This document shows, piece by piece, positions 1 to 6,661 of a stretch of 10,281 nucleotides of DNA. The DNA comes from Patescibacteria group bacterium. GTDB lineage: Bacteria > Patescibacteriota > Patescibacteriia > 2-12-FULL-60-25. The notes under the pieces are model-generated. The model was not told the DNA's origin and made no database searches. It saw only the letters and a list, made by a program, of their open reading frames with translations. Each line of letters begins with the position of its first letter. Within the stretch, counting starts at the first letter, position 1. Made by a program: the position numbers and the translations under genes. The stretch is from the NCBI GenBank assembly GCA_018824765.1, contig JAHJFW010000047.1, positions 1-10,281 of the forward strand. The letters run 5' to 3'.

Positions 1-196
1 CTCCCTCAAATGCCGGACGGATAGCTTCGAGATCCGTAAAGTCGACTTCAAAAAGCTCTGTGCACGGCAGGATATTCTCCCGCTTGCCGGTTGAGAAATT
101 ATCAATAATACGGACCTGATGGCCTTGCTTAAGCAATTCTTCAGCCAAGTTACTGCCAACGAAACCGGCGCCCCCTGTAATTAAATATAAACTCAT
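1..196 (-). CDS. NAD-dependent sugar epimerase/dehydratase, N-terminal part (GalE-like)
   Basis: Only the first 65 codons are inside the window; the gene continues past position 1. The ATG is at 196-194. The protein begins with a beta strand and the dinucleotide-binding loop GGAGFVGS (residues 8-15), the extended-SDR Rossmann signature, followed by the acidic end of strand 2 and NFSTGKREN (about residues 38-46), which is typical of UDP-glucose/UDP-GlcNAc 4-epimerases and related NDP-sugar dehydratases. Members of this family bind NAD and oxidise a nucleotide sugar in the cytosol. The start lies 23 bases after the stop of the dehydrogenase gene, without a visible promoter or strong Shine-Dalgarno, so it is probably the last visible gene of the operon that starts at 1802. 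It looks less like HldD than like GalE, but the YxxxK catalytic region and substrate-specific parts are outside the window, so the substrate is open. Confidence 0.88.
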   Translation of the reverse strand, partial: MSLYLITGGAGFVGSNLAEELLKQGHQVRIIDNFSTGKRENILPCTELFEVDFTDLEAIRPAFEG

Positions 197-219
197 AAAT
201 TTTCGTAATTCGGATTTAG

Positions 220-1083
220 TTATTCGTTATTTTTCTTCGGTGAGCCTTCCGGCCATTGGACATCAAGACCCTGGGCGGCCGTAATGGAATTATTATACTC
301 TTCAGCCACACTCAGCAATGTTAGATCAACTCCCGTTTTTTTAGCGAGTTGCAAAATAGCACGCGCATCCTTCGGCAGGCACTTGCCACCATAGCCGCGA
401 TACCCCTTATGGAAAATTTCTAGATGCGTATTGCGCTGGTCGCCAACGATCATCGGCTCGGCTTTGGCGCATTCCTTGACTGTGTCGTATTCGACTCCCA
501 TTCTCTGGCATAAATCATACATCTGGTTGGCGTAAGCTACTTTGAGTGCATAGAATGCATTGCCGAAATATTTGACCATCTCCGCGTCTTTGGCCGGCAC
601 AATCTTCTCGAACGGCGCGCGCGGCAGAAGCCCCATCACCAACTCTGCATCACGGCGCGATTCCGGCGTGTAACCCACAATTTGCCGTTTGGGAAACTGC
701 ATGTCGAAATCCGCCGTGGTTTCTGTCAGGAACTCCGGATTGAACAAGATGCGATGCTGGGGATAGAGCGCCTGAAACTTTTCAGTCGTACCCGGAGTTA
801 TGGTGGATTTCAACACGATGGTCTTGCTCTCAACCGGAATAGCATCAATAGCCGCACGCATGAACGAATCATCAAAACCGGAACCCTCGAGGCCCGCCTG
901 TCGGCCAGACAGGTAATACGGCGTCGGCACGGCAATAAAAATAATTTCAGCATCGCGAAGTACTGATACGTCTGACAATCCCTTAGGCGGATCATACAAC
1001 CCGGCCTGAATATTCTGCGCCTTAAAAAATCGGTCGAGAGCCCCCCCGACCATTCCGGTTCCGATGATGGTGATTTTTTTCAT
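220..1083 (-). CDS. Minimal UDP-glucose/GDP-mannose dehydrogenase family protein
   Basis: This 287-residue protein carries the family's key motifs: NAD loop GTGMVG (8-13), VPTP (52-55), the NPEFLTE motif (115-121), AEMVKYFGNAF (167-177) with the conserved Lys and Asn, and GYGGKCLPKD (230-239) with the presumed catalytic Cys235. Full enzymes, which oxidise a UDP-hexose or GDP-mannose C6 alcohol to the acid using two NAD, are about 430-450 residues. Here the C-terminal UDP-binding domain is absent and the stretch between the Rossmann loop and strand 4, usually containing a P-x-EPGL-type segment, is also short. The gene ends in a normal stop and the Lys/Asn-rich tail looks like a natural terminus, not a frameshift. 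It starts 11 bases after the glycosyltransferase stop, and the epimerase follows after 23 bases, so the three are likely cotranscribed. Activity without the C-terminal domain is uncertain; short homologues are known in phages and some uncultured bacteria. Confidence 0.88.
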   Translation of the reverse strand: MKKITIIGTGMVGGALDRFFKAQNIQAGLYDPPKGLSDVSVLRDAEIIFIAVPTPYYLSGRQAGLEGSGFDDSFMRAAIDAIPVESKTIVLKSTITPGTTEKFQALYPQHRILFNPEFLTETTADFDMQFPKRQIVGYTPESRRDAELVMGLLPRAPFEKIVPAKDAEMVKYFGNAFYALKVAYANQMYDLCQRMGVEYDTVKECAKAEPMIVGDQRNTHLEIFHKGYRGYGGKCLPKDARAILQLAKKTGVDLTLLSVAEEYNNSITAAQGLDVQWPEGSPKKNNE

Positions 1084-1094
1084 CCAAATTTTTA

Positions 1095-1802
1095 TTATTC
1101 TCTTCCAAGACGAGCTCGCAAACGAAGTATTGCAGCAATAACGCTTCGAAAACTGTTCCAGCCTAACGCTTTCGTTTCACCGACTCGAGGTTGAATACGA
1201 ATAGGCACAACCACATAGGAATGTTTTTTATTTAAAAGTTTCACCAAAATTTCCGCAGCATATGCGAAACTATCAGTTTCAGGTAAAGCTTCGCGTAGGT
1301 CAGCGGTGCGATACACATTTATTCCGTTATAATATGGCATACCGTGCCAAAAAAATAAATTTAAAGCAAGCGTATAAGTTCGTGAAAGAAAACGACGATA
1401 CAACGAACGAACTTCAGGGTTTGAGGTGTATGAAACAACCATGTCAGCTTTTCCTATCTGACGGAAAATTTCCGGAAAAGAAGACGGATCATTCTCATTA
1501 TCACCCGGGATCATGATGACATATTCTTTAGCTGCGAGACGGACGGCATTACGAAATTTCTCGCCTAGTTTTTGATACCCATTTTCATGAATCGAACGAA
1601 TTCGCTGATCCGCCTCTGATAGACGTTTCACAATATCCACAGTTCCATCATGCTGGCCGTTCCGATCTAGACATGTCATTACTAAAATTTCGGCATCAAT
1701 AATACCTGACTCATCTAATGAATGGACTATGCCCGCGATTGCCGCTTCGATATTTCTAGCTTCGTTTAACGCTGGGACGATAATGCTTAGAGAGATGGGC
1801 AT
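1095..1802 (-). CDS. Family 2 glycosyltransferase (GT-A fold, DPM1-like)
   Basis: The 235-residue product opens with SIIVPALNEARNIEAAI (6-22), the classic GT2 start, followed by a nucleotide-binding acidic region and DGTVDIVKRL (52-61). The metal-binding DxD position appears as GDNEND (100-105). The protein would transfer a sugar from a nucleotide or lipid donor at the cytosolic face of the membrane. It has no clear C-terminal membrane segments; a moderately hydrophobic, aromatic patch around 145-160 (LALNLFFWHGMPYY) may touch the membrane or acceptor. The gene has its own promoter just downstream of the terminator of the radical SAM gene and leads the operon with the dehydrogenase and epimerase. 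There is no Shine-Dalgarno before the ATG and only 11 bases separate the predicted -10 box from it, so the transcript may be nearly leaderless. It is visibly AT-richer than the preceding gene. The donor and acceptor cannot be told from the sequence. Confidence 0.87.
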   Translation of the reverse strand: MPISLSIIVPALNEARNIEAAIAGIVHSLDESGIIDAEILVMTCLDRNGQHDGTVDIVKRLSEADQRIRSIHENGYQKLGEKFRNAVRLAAKEYVIMIPGDNENDPSSFPEIFRQIGKADMVVSYTSNPEVRSLYRRFLSRTYTLALNLFFWHGMPYYNGINVYRTADLREALPETDSFAYAAEILVKLLNKKHSYVVVPIRIQPRVGETKALGWNSFRSVIAAILRLRARLGRE

Positions 1803-1813
1803 AAACTAGAATT

Positions 1814-1842
1814 AGTTTACAAAAAAACGAGAGTTTTTGCAA
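1814..1842 (-). promoter_or_regulatory. sigma70-type promoter of the glycosyltransferase operon
   Basis: On the minus strand the -35 box TTGCAA (1842-1837) and the -10 box TAAACT (1819-1814) are separated by exactly 17 bases, and the spacer ends in a T-run. The -35 box begins one base after the T-tract of the preceding terminator. The ATG lies 11 bases past the -10 box. Confidence 0.65.
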
Positions 1843-1843
1843 G

Positions 1844-1872
1844 AAAAAAGCGGCTCCATGAGTGTTAGCCGC
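1844..1872 (-). terminator. Intrinsic terminator of the B12-type radical SAM gene
   Basis: The minus strand reads GCGGCT, an 11-base loop, AGCCGC, then six T. It lies about 20 bases after the TGA of the radical SAM gene and directly before the glycosyltransferase promoter. Confidence 0.8.
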
Positions 1873-1892
1873 TTGAAGGAAAATCTTGTGGA

Positions 1893-3752
1893 TCAGATTG
1901 ACGGTGATCCGCCGAGAGTTTGGCCCTGACGGTCACCGCGATGACGAAAGATGTCGCGCCACGAACGCTTCTTTGAGCTCTGCTTGAGCTGTTTGAAAAC
2001 GTCGAGGCGCAGGTTATCGAGCAGATACCGAACGCGCTCCTGCGGGCTGTAACGCATGGGGTAGACGCGCGCAGCGTGCATGTAGTTCTTGGCTAAGCTG
2101 TATACCCTCGTATACAGGTCGGTGAACGGCAGGTTGGCCAAGATTTCGGTACTAAGCAGCGTGAGAGGTCCTGCCAACCAATTCATGATCGGATTGGTGC
2201 TGCCGGCGAAAAGCAGGAGGATGGTGCCGAGAAGCGCCAGATTTTGCTGCTGCAACTTCTCATGCTCGGTGAAGCAATTGAGTGGCGACTTTGTTTGATA
2301 GCTCGCATGGAGCTTGTTGTAGTCGCCATCGAAGGCTCCGTGGCGCACGGCATATTCTCCGAGCTGCGTCCCTTGATAAGGGAAGAAGACCGGAAACTCA
2401 CCGAAGCTCACATGCCACGCCACGTTTTTCTCCACCGACTCCTTATCGTAGTCAATGCAAGTTGCGCGCACTCCGGCTTCGCGCAAAACGCGGTCAACGG
2501 CTCGACGACGCTCCCAATGATCTGTAGTCGAAGCCTGCGCTTCAGCTACACTTTGCGAGAGCTGCTTGGTGCGGCGTTTGCGCTTGGGATCCACTTCAGC
2601 CGCCACAGATAGGATCTTGGCCAATTGTCCCTCATATTCGACTTCATTTGCGTAGATGTTGGGCAAAGTCGGCACCGGAACTCCCAAGATAGTGTTCGCA
2701 AAAGTCGGAATACCGAGATGCCGACAAATCGCGAACGACTCTTCCAAATCCTGCTCCTCCATATCACGGATCAGGACGTAGTCACGAGAGAATGTGTTAC
2801 CTGATTCGATGGACATGCTGATGGATGCGATACCGGCCCGCTTGAGCAGGCGCAGCTTTTTTTCGTTCTGCTCGCGAACGAGCTCTGCGCGCACCAAGAC
2901 ATGGAACGGCAAACCGACTTCGCGAGGATAAACCTCGGCGAATTCTTCGAGCCAAGCATCGTCCGTTCTGTCGAAGACAGGAAAAACATCGTCGTAGAAC
3001 TTTATATAGCGCGTATCCCAGCGCTCCTTCAGTTCCTTAAGCTCGGCGCACAGACGGGCGACACTGTGCCGTTGCAGGACTCTGCCACCATTGGCCTCAG
3101 CATACATGCTGTTCCAAGCATGCTCGAAGCAGTAGGTGCATCGGAAAGGACAACCACGACCGGCCATCATGGTGCGCTTATAGCGCGTCCGAAAAGCGGT
3201 GTTGGCGTAAATCAGATCCCGATCCATGAAAGGCAGGTTGTCGAGATCAGTTTTACGTGCACGAAGATGTTGCGGCTGAATTGTCCAGCCCTGTTCACCG
3301 ACTAACGATCGCCGTAGCACGCGCTCTGCGTTACCGGGCGTAACGATGTTCGGAATGTTATCAATTGACCTTCCGGCTTCCCAGCCATCCAAGAGCTGCA
3401 ACCAGGCATCGTCACATTCACCGACACCGACTGCGTCAAAAGGCTGCTCAAGAACCACATGCGGTCTGAAGGTGGCATACGGACCACCGATTGCCGTCTT
3501 GATGCTTGGCATCTCCTTTTTGATCTCGGTATTGGCGTCAATCAAAGCCTGGTGCGAACCGGTGATGGCACTGAAAGCCACCACGTCCGGCTTCTTGTTT
3601 TTGACGACATCGATAATGCCGTCACGCTCCAGCACGATCAAATCAGTTTTCCACTGACGGCCGTTGGCCTTGGCGAGCGCTGCCAACAACATGATATTCA
3701 TCGGCTCCGTCATGTCGCCGTCGTCGCGCATCGCAAACAATACGGTTGGCAT
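1893..3752 (-). CDS. B12-binding-type radical SAM protein with internal insertion
   Basis: The 619-residue product has an N-terminal region (about 1-130) resembling a cobalamin-binding fold, with PDVVAFSAITG (55-65), AIGGPYATFRP (87-97) and GVGECD (109-113), but without the DxHxxG cobalamin motif. A radical SAM domain follows with GRGCPFRCTYC, placing the cluster cysteines at 201, 205 and 208, and an SIESGN motif at 314-319 that fits the SAM-binding strand. After a GVPVPTLPN segment (357-365), where related proteins go straight to a FTPYPGT-like motif, a charged, helical stretch of about 75 residues (roughly 372-447) is inserted before FFPYQGTQLGEYA (456-468). The C-terminus has a hydrophobic segment (about 504-535) that may contact the membrane, then a basic tail. 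I chose the ATG at 3752 over the TTG at 3767 because GGAG lies 9 bases before it. Such proteins in polysaccharide loci often methylate or rearrange lipids or sugars; the substrate here is unknown. Confidence 0.87.
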   Translation of the reverse strand: MPTVLFAMRDDGDMTEPMNIMLLAALAKANGRQWKTDLIVLERDGIIDVVKNKKPDVVAFSAITGSHQALIDANTEIKKEMPSIKTAIGGPYATFRPHVVLEQPFDAVGVGECDDAWLQLLDGWEAGRSIDNIPNIVTPGNAERVLRRSLVGEQGWTIQPQHLRARKTDLDNLPFMDRDLIYANTAFRTRYKRTMMAGRGCPFRCTYCFEHAWNSMYAEANGGRVLQRHSVARLCAELKELKERWDTRYIKFYDDVFPVFDRTDDAWLEEFAEVYPREVGLPFHVLVRAELVREQNEKKLRLLKRAGIASISMSIESGNTFSRDYVLIRDMEEQDLEESFAICRHLGIPTFANTILGVPVPTLPNIYANEVEYEGQLAKILSVAAEVDPKRKRRTKQLSQSVAEAQASTTDHWERRRAVDRVLREAGVRATCIDYDKESVEKNVAWHVSFGEFPVFFPYQGTQLGEYAVRHGAFDGDYNKLHASYQTKSPLNCFTEHEKLQQQNLALLGTILLLFAGSTNPIMNWLAGPLTLLSTEILANLPFTDLYTRVYSLAKNYMHAARVYPMRYSPQERVRYLLDNLRLDVFKQLKQSSKKRSWRDIFRHRGDRQGQTLGGSPSI

Positions 3753-3757
3753 TACAA

Positions 3758-3765
3758 CTTTCTCC
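3758..3765 (-). promoter_or_regulatory. Ribosome binding site that decides the radical SAM start
   Basis: The minus strand reads GGAGAAAG, with GGAG ending 9 bases before the ATG at 3752. The alternative TTG codon at 3767-3765 overlaps this site and adds only five residues in front of a typical beta-strand start (MPTVLFA). Confidence 0.75.
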
Positions 3766-3789
3766 AATTGTCAAAGATGATTGAACGAG

Positions 3790-3822
3790 CTTATGTTTGC
3801 ACGAAAAAAGAGCAAAAGTCAA
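3790..3822 (-). promoter_or_regulatory. Possible promoter of the B12-type radical SAM gene
   Basis: TTGACT (3822-3817) is a good -35 box, followed by TTGCTCTTTTTT, a string also found in the spacer of the SDR promoter. The -10 box is not clear: CAAACA (3799-3794) has the right 17-base spacing but matches weakly, and CATAAG (3795-3790) is too far at 21 bases. The leader would be about 40 bases long. Confidence 0.4.
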
Positions 3823-3855
3823 TACTCGAGGATTGAGACTGTTGTATTACTCTTT

Positions 3856-3939
3856 TGTCATCCCTGCGGAGGCAGGGATCCAGAATCAAAAAAAACTTTT
3901 TCTATTTGTTTCTGGATTCCAGTCTTCACTGGAATGACA
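3856..3939. repeat. Palindromic MITE-like repeat, copy A
   Basis: This 84-base element starts with TGTCAT and ends with ATGACA. Its ends form imperfect inverted repeats of about 30 bases, both running through ATCCAGAA, and each arm is itself a small hairpin (CCCTGC..GCAGGG and TTCCAG..CTGGAA). The middle is A/T-rich. It sits 33 bases after the stop of the nucleotidyltransferase gene, where no ordinary terminator is seen, so its transcript could form a long stem that ends or protects the operon mRNA. It has the look of the widespread TGTCATTCC..GGAATCCAG family of dispersed, non-coding repeats. A second copy lies in the opposite orientation near 8700. Confidence 0.85.
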
Positions 3940-3972
3940 AGTAGAAAAGGAATATTGGAGCTTTGCAACGGT

Positions 3973-4464
3973 CTAAAGGCTCTTAAAAATATCAGTTGAA
4001 TGAATTTCAACCTCTGGCGTGAAACGAATTTCACCGCCAAGTTCCTCAATCAAAGTTTTATCTTTATGCAATGGACTGTTTGGATCGTCCAACTTTGCCT
4101 GTTCACTAACACCTTTCGTATACACATGCGGCCTCACGATACGCATAATGTGCCACGGTCCCTCTTCTTCATTATTCAAAACAACAAAATCCACACATTC
4201 CAATGCCGCAACCCAAGCCAGTCTCATTTGCTCTGGAAATCTCGGGCGATCGGGACCCTTTTTCACAAACTTATCCGCCAAAACTCCGACATACAGAATG
4301 TCACCGAATTCGTGCGAACGTTCAAAATAATTGATATGTCCGGGATGAACCAAATCAAATACCCCATGGCAATGCACCAATCGTTTTCCCTGAGCGCGTG
4401 CTGTCTCCGCAATCTGCGCAAGTTCTTCGGGTGTAACTATTTTCGAGCGTATATCTCGAGGCAT
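3973..4464 (-). CDS. Stand-alone nucleotidyltransferase, RfaE2/HldE domain type
   Basis: The 163-residue protein is a single cytidylyltransferase-like Rossmann domain. It carries the nucleotide-binding CHGVFDLVHPGHINYF region (32-47) with the HxGH motif at 40-43, then FVKKGPDRPRFPEQMR (66-81) and RPHVYTKG (111-118). These match the NTP-binding signatures of the ADP/CDP-forming domain of HldE, which couples a sugar 1-phosphate to a nucleotide. It is clearly related to the N-terminal domain of the fusion encoded upstream in the same operon (both share RLV/RIV-H/QCHG.FDL.H.GH and KGP.RP.FP.Q.R). The C-terminus ends with HSTDIF where RfaE2 proteins usually have an STT-type motif. It starts 6 bases after the isomerase stop, with no clear Shine-Dalgarno, which suggests translational coupling. 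It may act on a different sugar or NTP, or be a duplicate of the fused domain. Confidence 0.9.
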   Translation of the reverse strand: MPRDIRSKIVTPEELAQIAETARAQGKRLVHCHGVFDLVHPGHINYFERSHEFGDILYVGVLADKFVKKGPDRPRFPEQMRLAWVAALECVDFVVLNNEEEGPWHIMRIVRPHVYTKGVSEQAKLDDPNSPLHKDKTLIEELGGEIRFTPEVEIHSTDIFKSL

Positions 4465-4470
4465 AAACTT

Positions 4471-5055
4471 TCAGGAGCCTGAACCAGAAATCGTAAAATC
4501 CAAAATCGAATGTAAAATCGTTTCGTGTCCCAACTCGGCATAGCCGTAAACCATGGTATCAAGATAAATATTCACGTCACCAAGAGACCGCAGCGGATTA
4601 TCGCGCTTAAAAGCGGACATGGTTACGACATAACAACCGATTTCTTTTGCTTTTTTCGCGGCGTTTAAAATATTCGGGGACTGACCCGAACTTGAAATTG
4701 TAATAACTAGATCGCGCGCTTCGGCAAACATACCCAACGGCTGAGAAAAAACTTCCGGATACCCAAAATCATTGCCGCCTCCGGTTAAGAGCGATGAATC
4801 GTTGAAAGCTATGGCGCGCATTTTTCCGTTCTTCCAATAGTCAAAAGCATGGTGGCTGGCCATGGCCGCACTTCCACCATTGCCGATAAAAATAATCTTC
4901 CCGCCTGTTTCATGCACAGCTTTGAACTTTTCCGCGAGTGTCTGCATCGCCATCATGGCTTCCATAACAGTTCCGTCAGCTGACATTACGCTTATATTCG
5001 CCAACGTAAACAAAATATCCGTCGTATACTTCTGAAAAAAATCTTTGAAAATCAT
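4471..5055 (-). CDS. gmhA: SIS-domain sugar-phosphate isomerase, GmhA-like
   Basis: The 194-residue length matches sedoheptulose-7-phosphate isomerase GmhA. Family motifs are present in order: FIGNGGSAAMASHHA (56-70), GNDFGYPEVFSQPL (94-108), SSSGQSPNIL (121-130) for phosphate binding, and GHETILHSIL (176-185) near the C-terminus. GmhA converts sedoheptulose 7-phosphate into D-glycero-D-manno-heptose 7-phosphate, the first step of heptose activation. By my alignment to E. coli GmhA, the zinc ligands His61 and His180 are kept (His68, His182), whereas Glu65 becomes Asp72 and Gln172 becomes Glu174, so metal geometry or substrate may differ. The ATG is 4 bases after the fusion gene's stop, and the next gene starts 6 bases after its TGA. 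The context with kinase and nucleotidyltransferase genes supports a heptose-like pathway; another SIS isomerase of an analogous sugar is the alternative. Confidence 0.85.
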   Translation of the reverse strand: MIFKDFFQKYTTDILFTLANISVMSADGTVMEAMMAMQTLAEKFKAVHETGGKIIFIGNGGSAAMASHHAFDYWKNGKMRAIAFNDSSLLTGGGNDFGYPEVFSQPLGMFAEARDLVITISSSGQSPNILNAAKKAKEIGCYVVTMSAFKRDNPLRSLGDVNIYLDTMVYGYAELGHETILHSILDFTISGSGS

Positions 5056-5059
5056 ATTT

Positions 5060-6586
5060 TTATGCCATGATGGCTTTTATAGTTTGGATCAATGGAATTG
5101 GTTCGACTGATTCGCGGTTTCCGACAATGGTAACGGCTTTTGCGCCGACTGCATTGCCAATAAATCCTACAAGCTCCATTGGTAAACCGCTGGCAACGCA
5201 TGGTGCCGTAATAGCGAGAAAGGCGTCCCCCGCTCCAACCGTGTCCACAATCTTTTGCGACATTACCGGAATATGTGTCAAACCTTTCCCGGCTTCAGTA
5301 ACGAGACATCCATTATGTCCGCGTGTTACAACACCTTTCGGGCTTTGGAGTTTTTCTACTACAGATGTGAGCAATGGTTCTATCGCCCCGAAACGGTCGC
5401 GCGTAGCAAGTCGTAACTCCGGTTCATCAATACAAACATAATCCGCACGCGGATATTTCACAACCGGATTATACCCAATGTTGGCAGCATTCGTCTGAGT
5501 ATTGACGGCCAAAAACTTCGATCGTTCTACAATGAGATTTATGGTGCGCTGACTTAAAAACCCATGTGCGTAATCTAAAGAAATAACAACATCATATTCT
5601 GGAAGAAGCTTTTCAAGCGTAGCAACTAATTGATCCTCTGTTTCATCGGGCATGGGTGCATCTTCAAAAAAATACACTTCAAACAATTTTGAAAGGTTTA
5701 ATCGATCAACATATCGGCGCTTAACTGTAGTTGGGCAATCCGATCTATACACAAAACTCGTCTTAACATTCGATTTAAGATTTTGTCGAATATAACCTTC
5801 TTTGGTATCTCGAAGGCCGAGACATGTGACAAGATGGACATCATCGCAAAAACCGGCCACGTGATTTGCGCAGGCGAAAATTCCGCCGGCAAAGGATTCA
5901 TCGCTCAAAAAACGGCTAGCGACAATGTTAGATTTTGAAGTCCGTCCCATTGGGGACACATAATGATATTCGTCCACAACCGCATCGCCAACCACGAGTA
6001 CTTTTAATCCGCGAATACCTTCGAGCGCACGTAAAACATCTTCTGCCGAATACCGCTTGCGAAAATCCTCAAGGAACAACTGAACTTCGCGCGGATAAAG
6101 TTCAAAATACTGATTCAACAATGAGCTTGAACCGAAAACGGTCTCAAGCGTAAAAAACATACGGCCGCCATATTGTTCTACGGCCTGTTTTTCTTCAAAA
6201 GTATTTGTGGTTACGTCATTGCACTTGTCAGCGTAATTCTTCCCTTTCACATATACATCAGGACGAAGTAACTCGATTGCGTGCACAGCCGAGGGACTAT
6301 CGCAAACGGCTACAAAATCTACTAGATCGAGCGCGGCCAATGTCTCGGCACGGATCTGATGTGGAAAAACCGGGCGGCCGGGTCCTTTATTTACAAAACG
6401 ATCGCTTGTTACGGTCACTACTAAAATGTCGCCTTCTTTTTTTGCAGTTTCAAAATGTTTTAAATGGCCGGCATGAAGTAAATCAAAACATCCGTGGCAT
6501 TGCACAATCCTTTTTCCATCCTTACGAAGCGCCTCAATTTGCGTGGCCAACTCATCAATGGGATAAACTTTCTTCTTATTTTCCAT
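5060..6586 (-). CDS. HldE-type bifunctional enzyme: N-terminal nucleotidyltransferase, C-terminal PfkB kinase
   Basis: The 508-residue product has two domains. Residues about 5-160 form a nucleotidyltransferase with QCHGCFDLLHAGH (29-41), the HxGH motif at 38-41, KGPGRPVFPHQIR (67-79) and RPDVYVKGKNY (108-118). Residues about 190-508 form a ribokinase/PfkB sugar kinase with VVGDAVVDEY (198-207), the AGG turn (233-235), CIDEPELRLA (385-394) and the catalytic DTVGAGDAF (448-456, base Asp454). E. coli HldE has the same two functions with the kinase first, so the domain order is swapped. Expected reactions are phosphorylation of heptose 7-phosphate at C1 and, after the phosphatase, nucleotidyl transfer. 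I chose the ATG at 6586 because the upstream TTG at 6625 is part of the -35 box and because the paralogous stand-alone domain aligns from this ATG. It is the first gene of a three-gene operon. The nucleotide and sugar remain inferred. Confidence 0.9.
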   Translation of the reverse strand: MENKKKVYPIDELATQIEALRKDGKRIVQCHGCFDLLHAGHLKHFETAKKEGDILVVTVTSDRFVNKGPGRPVFPHQIRAETLAALDLVDFVAVCDSPSAVHAIELLRPDVYVKGKNYADKCNDVTTNTFEEKQAVEQYGGRMFFTLETVFGSSSLLNQYFELYPREVQLFLEDFRKRYSAEDVLRALEGIRGLKVLVVGDAVVDEYHYVSPMGRTSKSNIVASRFLSDESFAGGIFACANHVAGFCDDVHLVTCLGLRDTKEGYIRQNLKSNVKTSFVYRSDCPTTVKRRYVDRLNLSKLFEVYFFEDAPMPDETEDQLVATLEKLLPEYDVVISLDYAHGFLSQRTINLIVERSKFLAVNTQTNAANIGYNPVVKYPRADYVCIDEPELRLATRDRFGAIEPLLTSVVEKLQSPKGVVTRGHNGCLVTEAGKGLTHIPVMSQKIVDTVGAGDAFLAITAPCVASGLPMELVGFIGNAVGAKAVTIVGNRESVEPIPLIQTIKAIMA

Positions 6587-6596
6587 TATAGGCGGG

Positions 6597-6625
6597 ACTT
6601 TACACAATATGAAAAAAAACGGCAA
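6597..6625 (-). promoter_or_regulatory. sigma70-type promoter of the heptose operon
   Basis: On the minus strand TTGCCG (6625-6620) and TAAAGT (6602-6597) are 17 bases apart, with a run of T at the start of the spacer. The ATG of the fusion gene follows 10 bases after the -10 box and no Shine-Dalgarno is present, so the mRNA may begin only a few bases before the start codon. Confidence 0.62.
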
Positions 6626-6626
6626 G

Positions 6627-6651
6627 AAAAAACCCCAAGCGCGTCGGGGTT
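6627..6651 (-). terminator. Intrinsic terminator of the SDR gene
   Basis: The minus strand reads AACCCC, a 9-base loop, GGGGTT, then TTTT. It lies 10 bases after the SDR stop, and the -35 box of the heptose operon starts one base beyond its T-tract. Confidence 0.8.
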
Positions 6652-6661
6652 ATGAAAAACG

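Noticed and set aside
3769..3774. Second TTGACA before the B12-type radical SAM gene
   Set aside because: It is only 16 bases from the ATG, leaving no room for a -10 box upstream of the start.
3856..3939. Palindromic repeats as CRISPR repeats
   Set aside because: There are only two copies, about 5 kb apart, in opposite orientation and without spacers or cas genes.
4000..4482. A 160-codon plus-strand frame opposite the stand-alone nucleotidyltransferase
   Set aside because: It is a mirror frame of a gene with clear HxGH and KGPxRP motifs, and has no domain of its own.
6585..6590. Perfect TATAAT on the minus strand over the start codon of the fusion gene
   Set aside because: A start site from it would fall inside the conserved coding region, and no good -35 box is 17 bases upstream.
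6587..6625. Earlier TTG start for the nucleotidyltransferase-kinase fusion
   Set aside because: The TTG is the first part of the -35 box, the added 13 residues are not family-like, and the paralogue aligns from the ATG at 6586.
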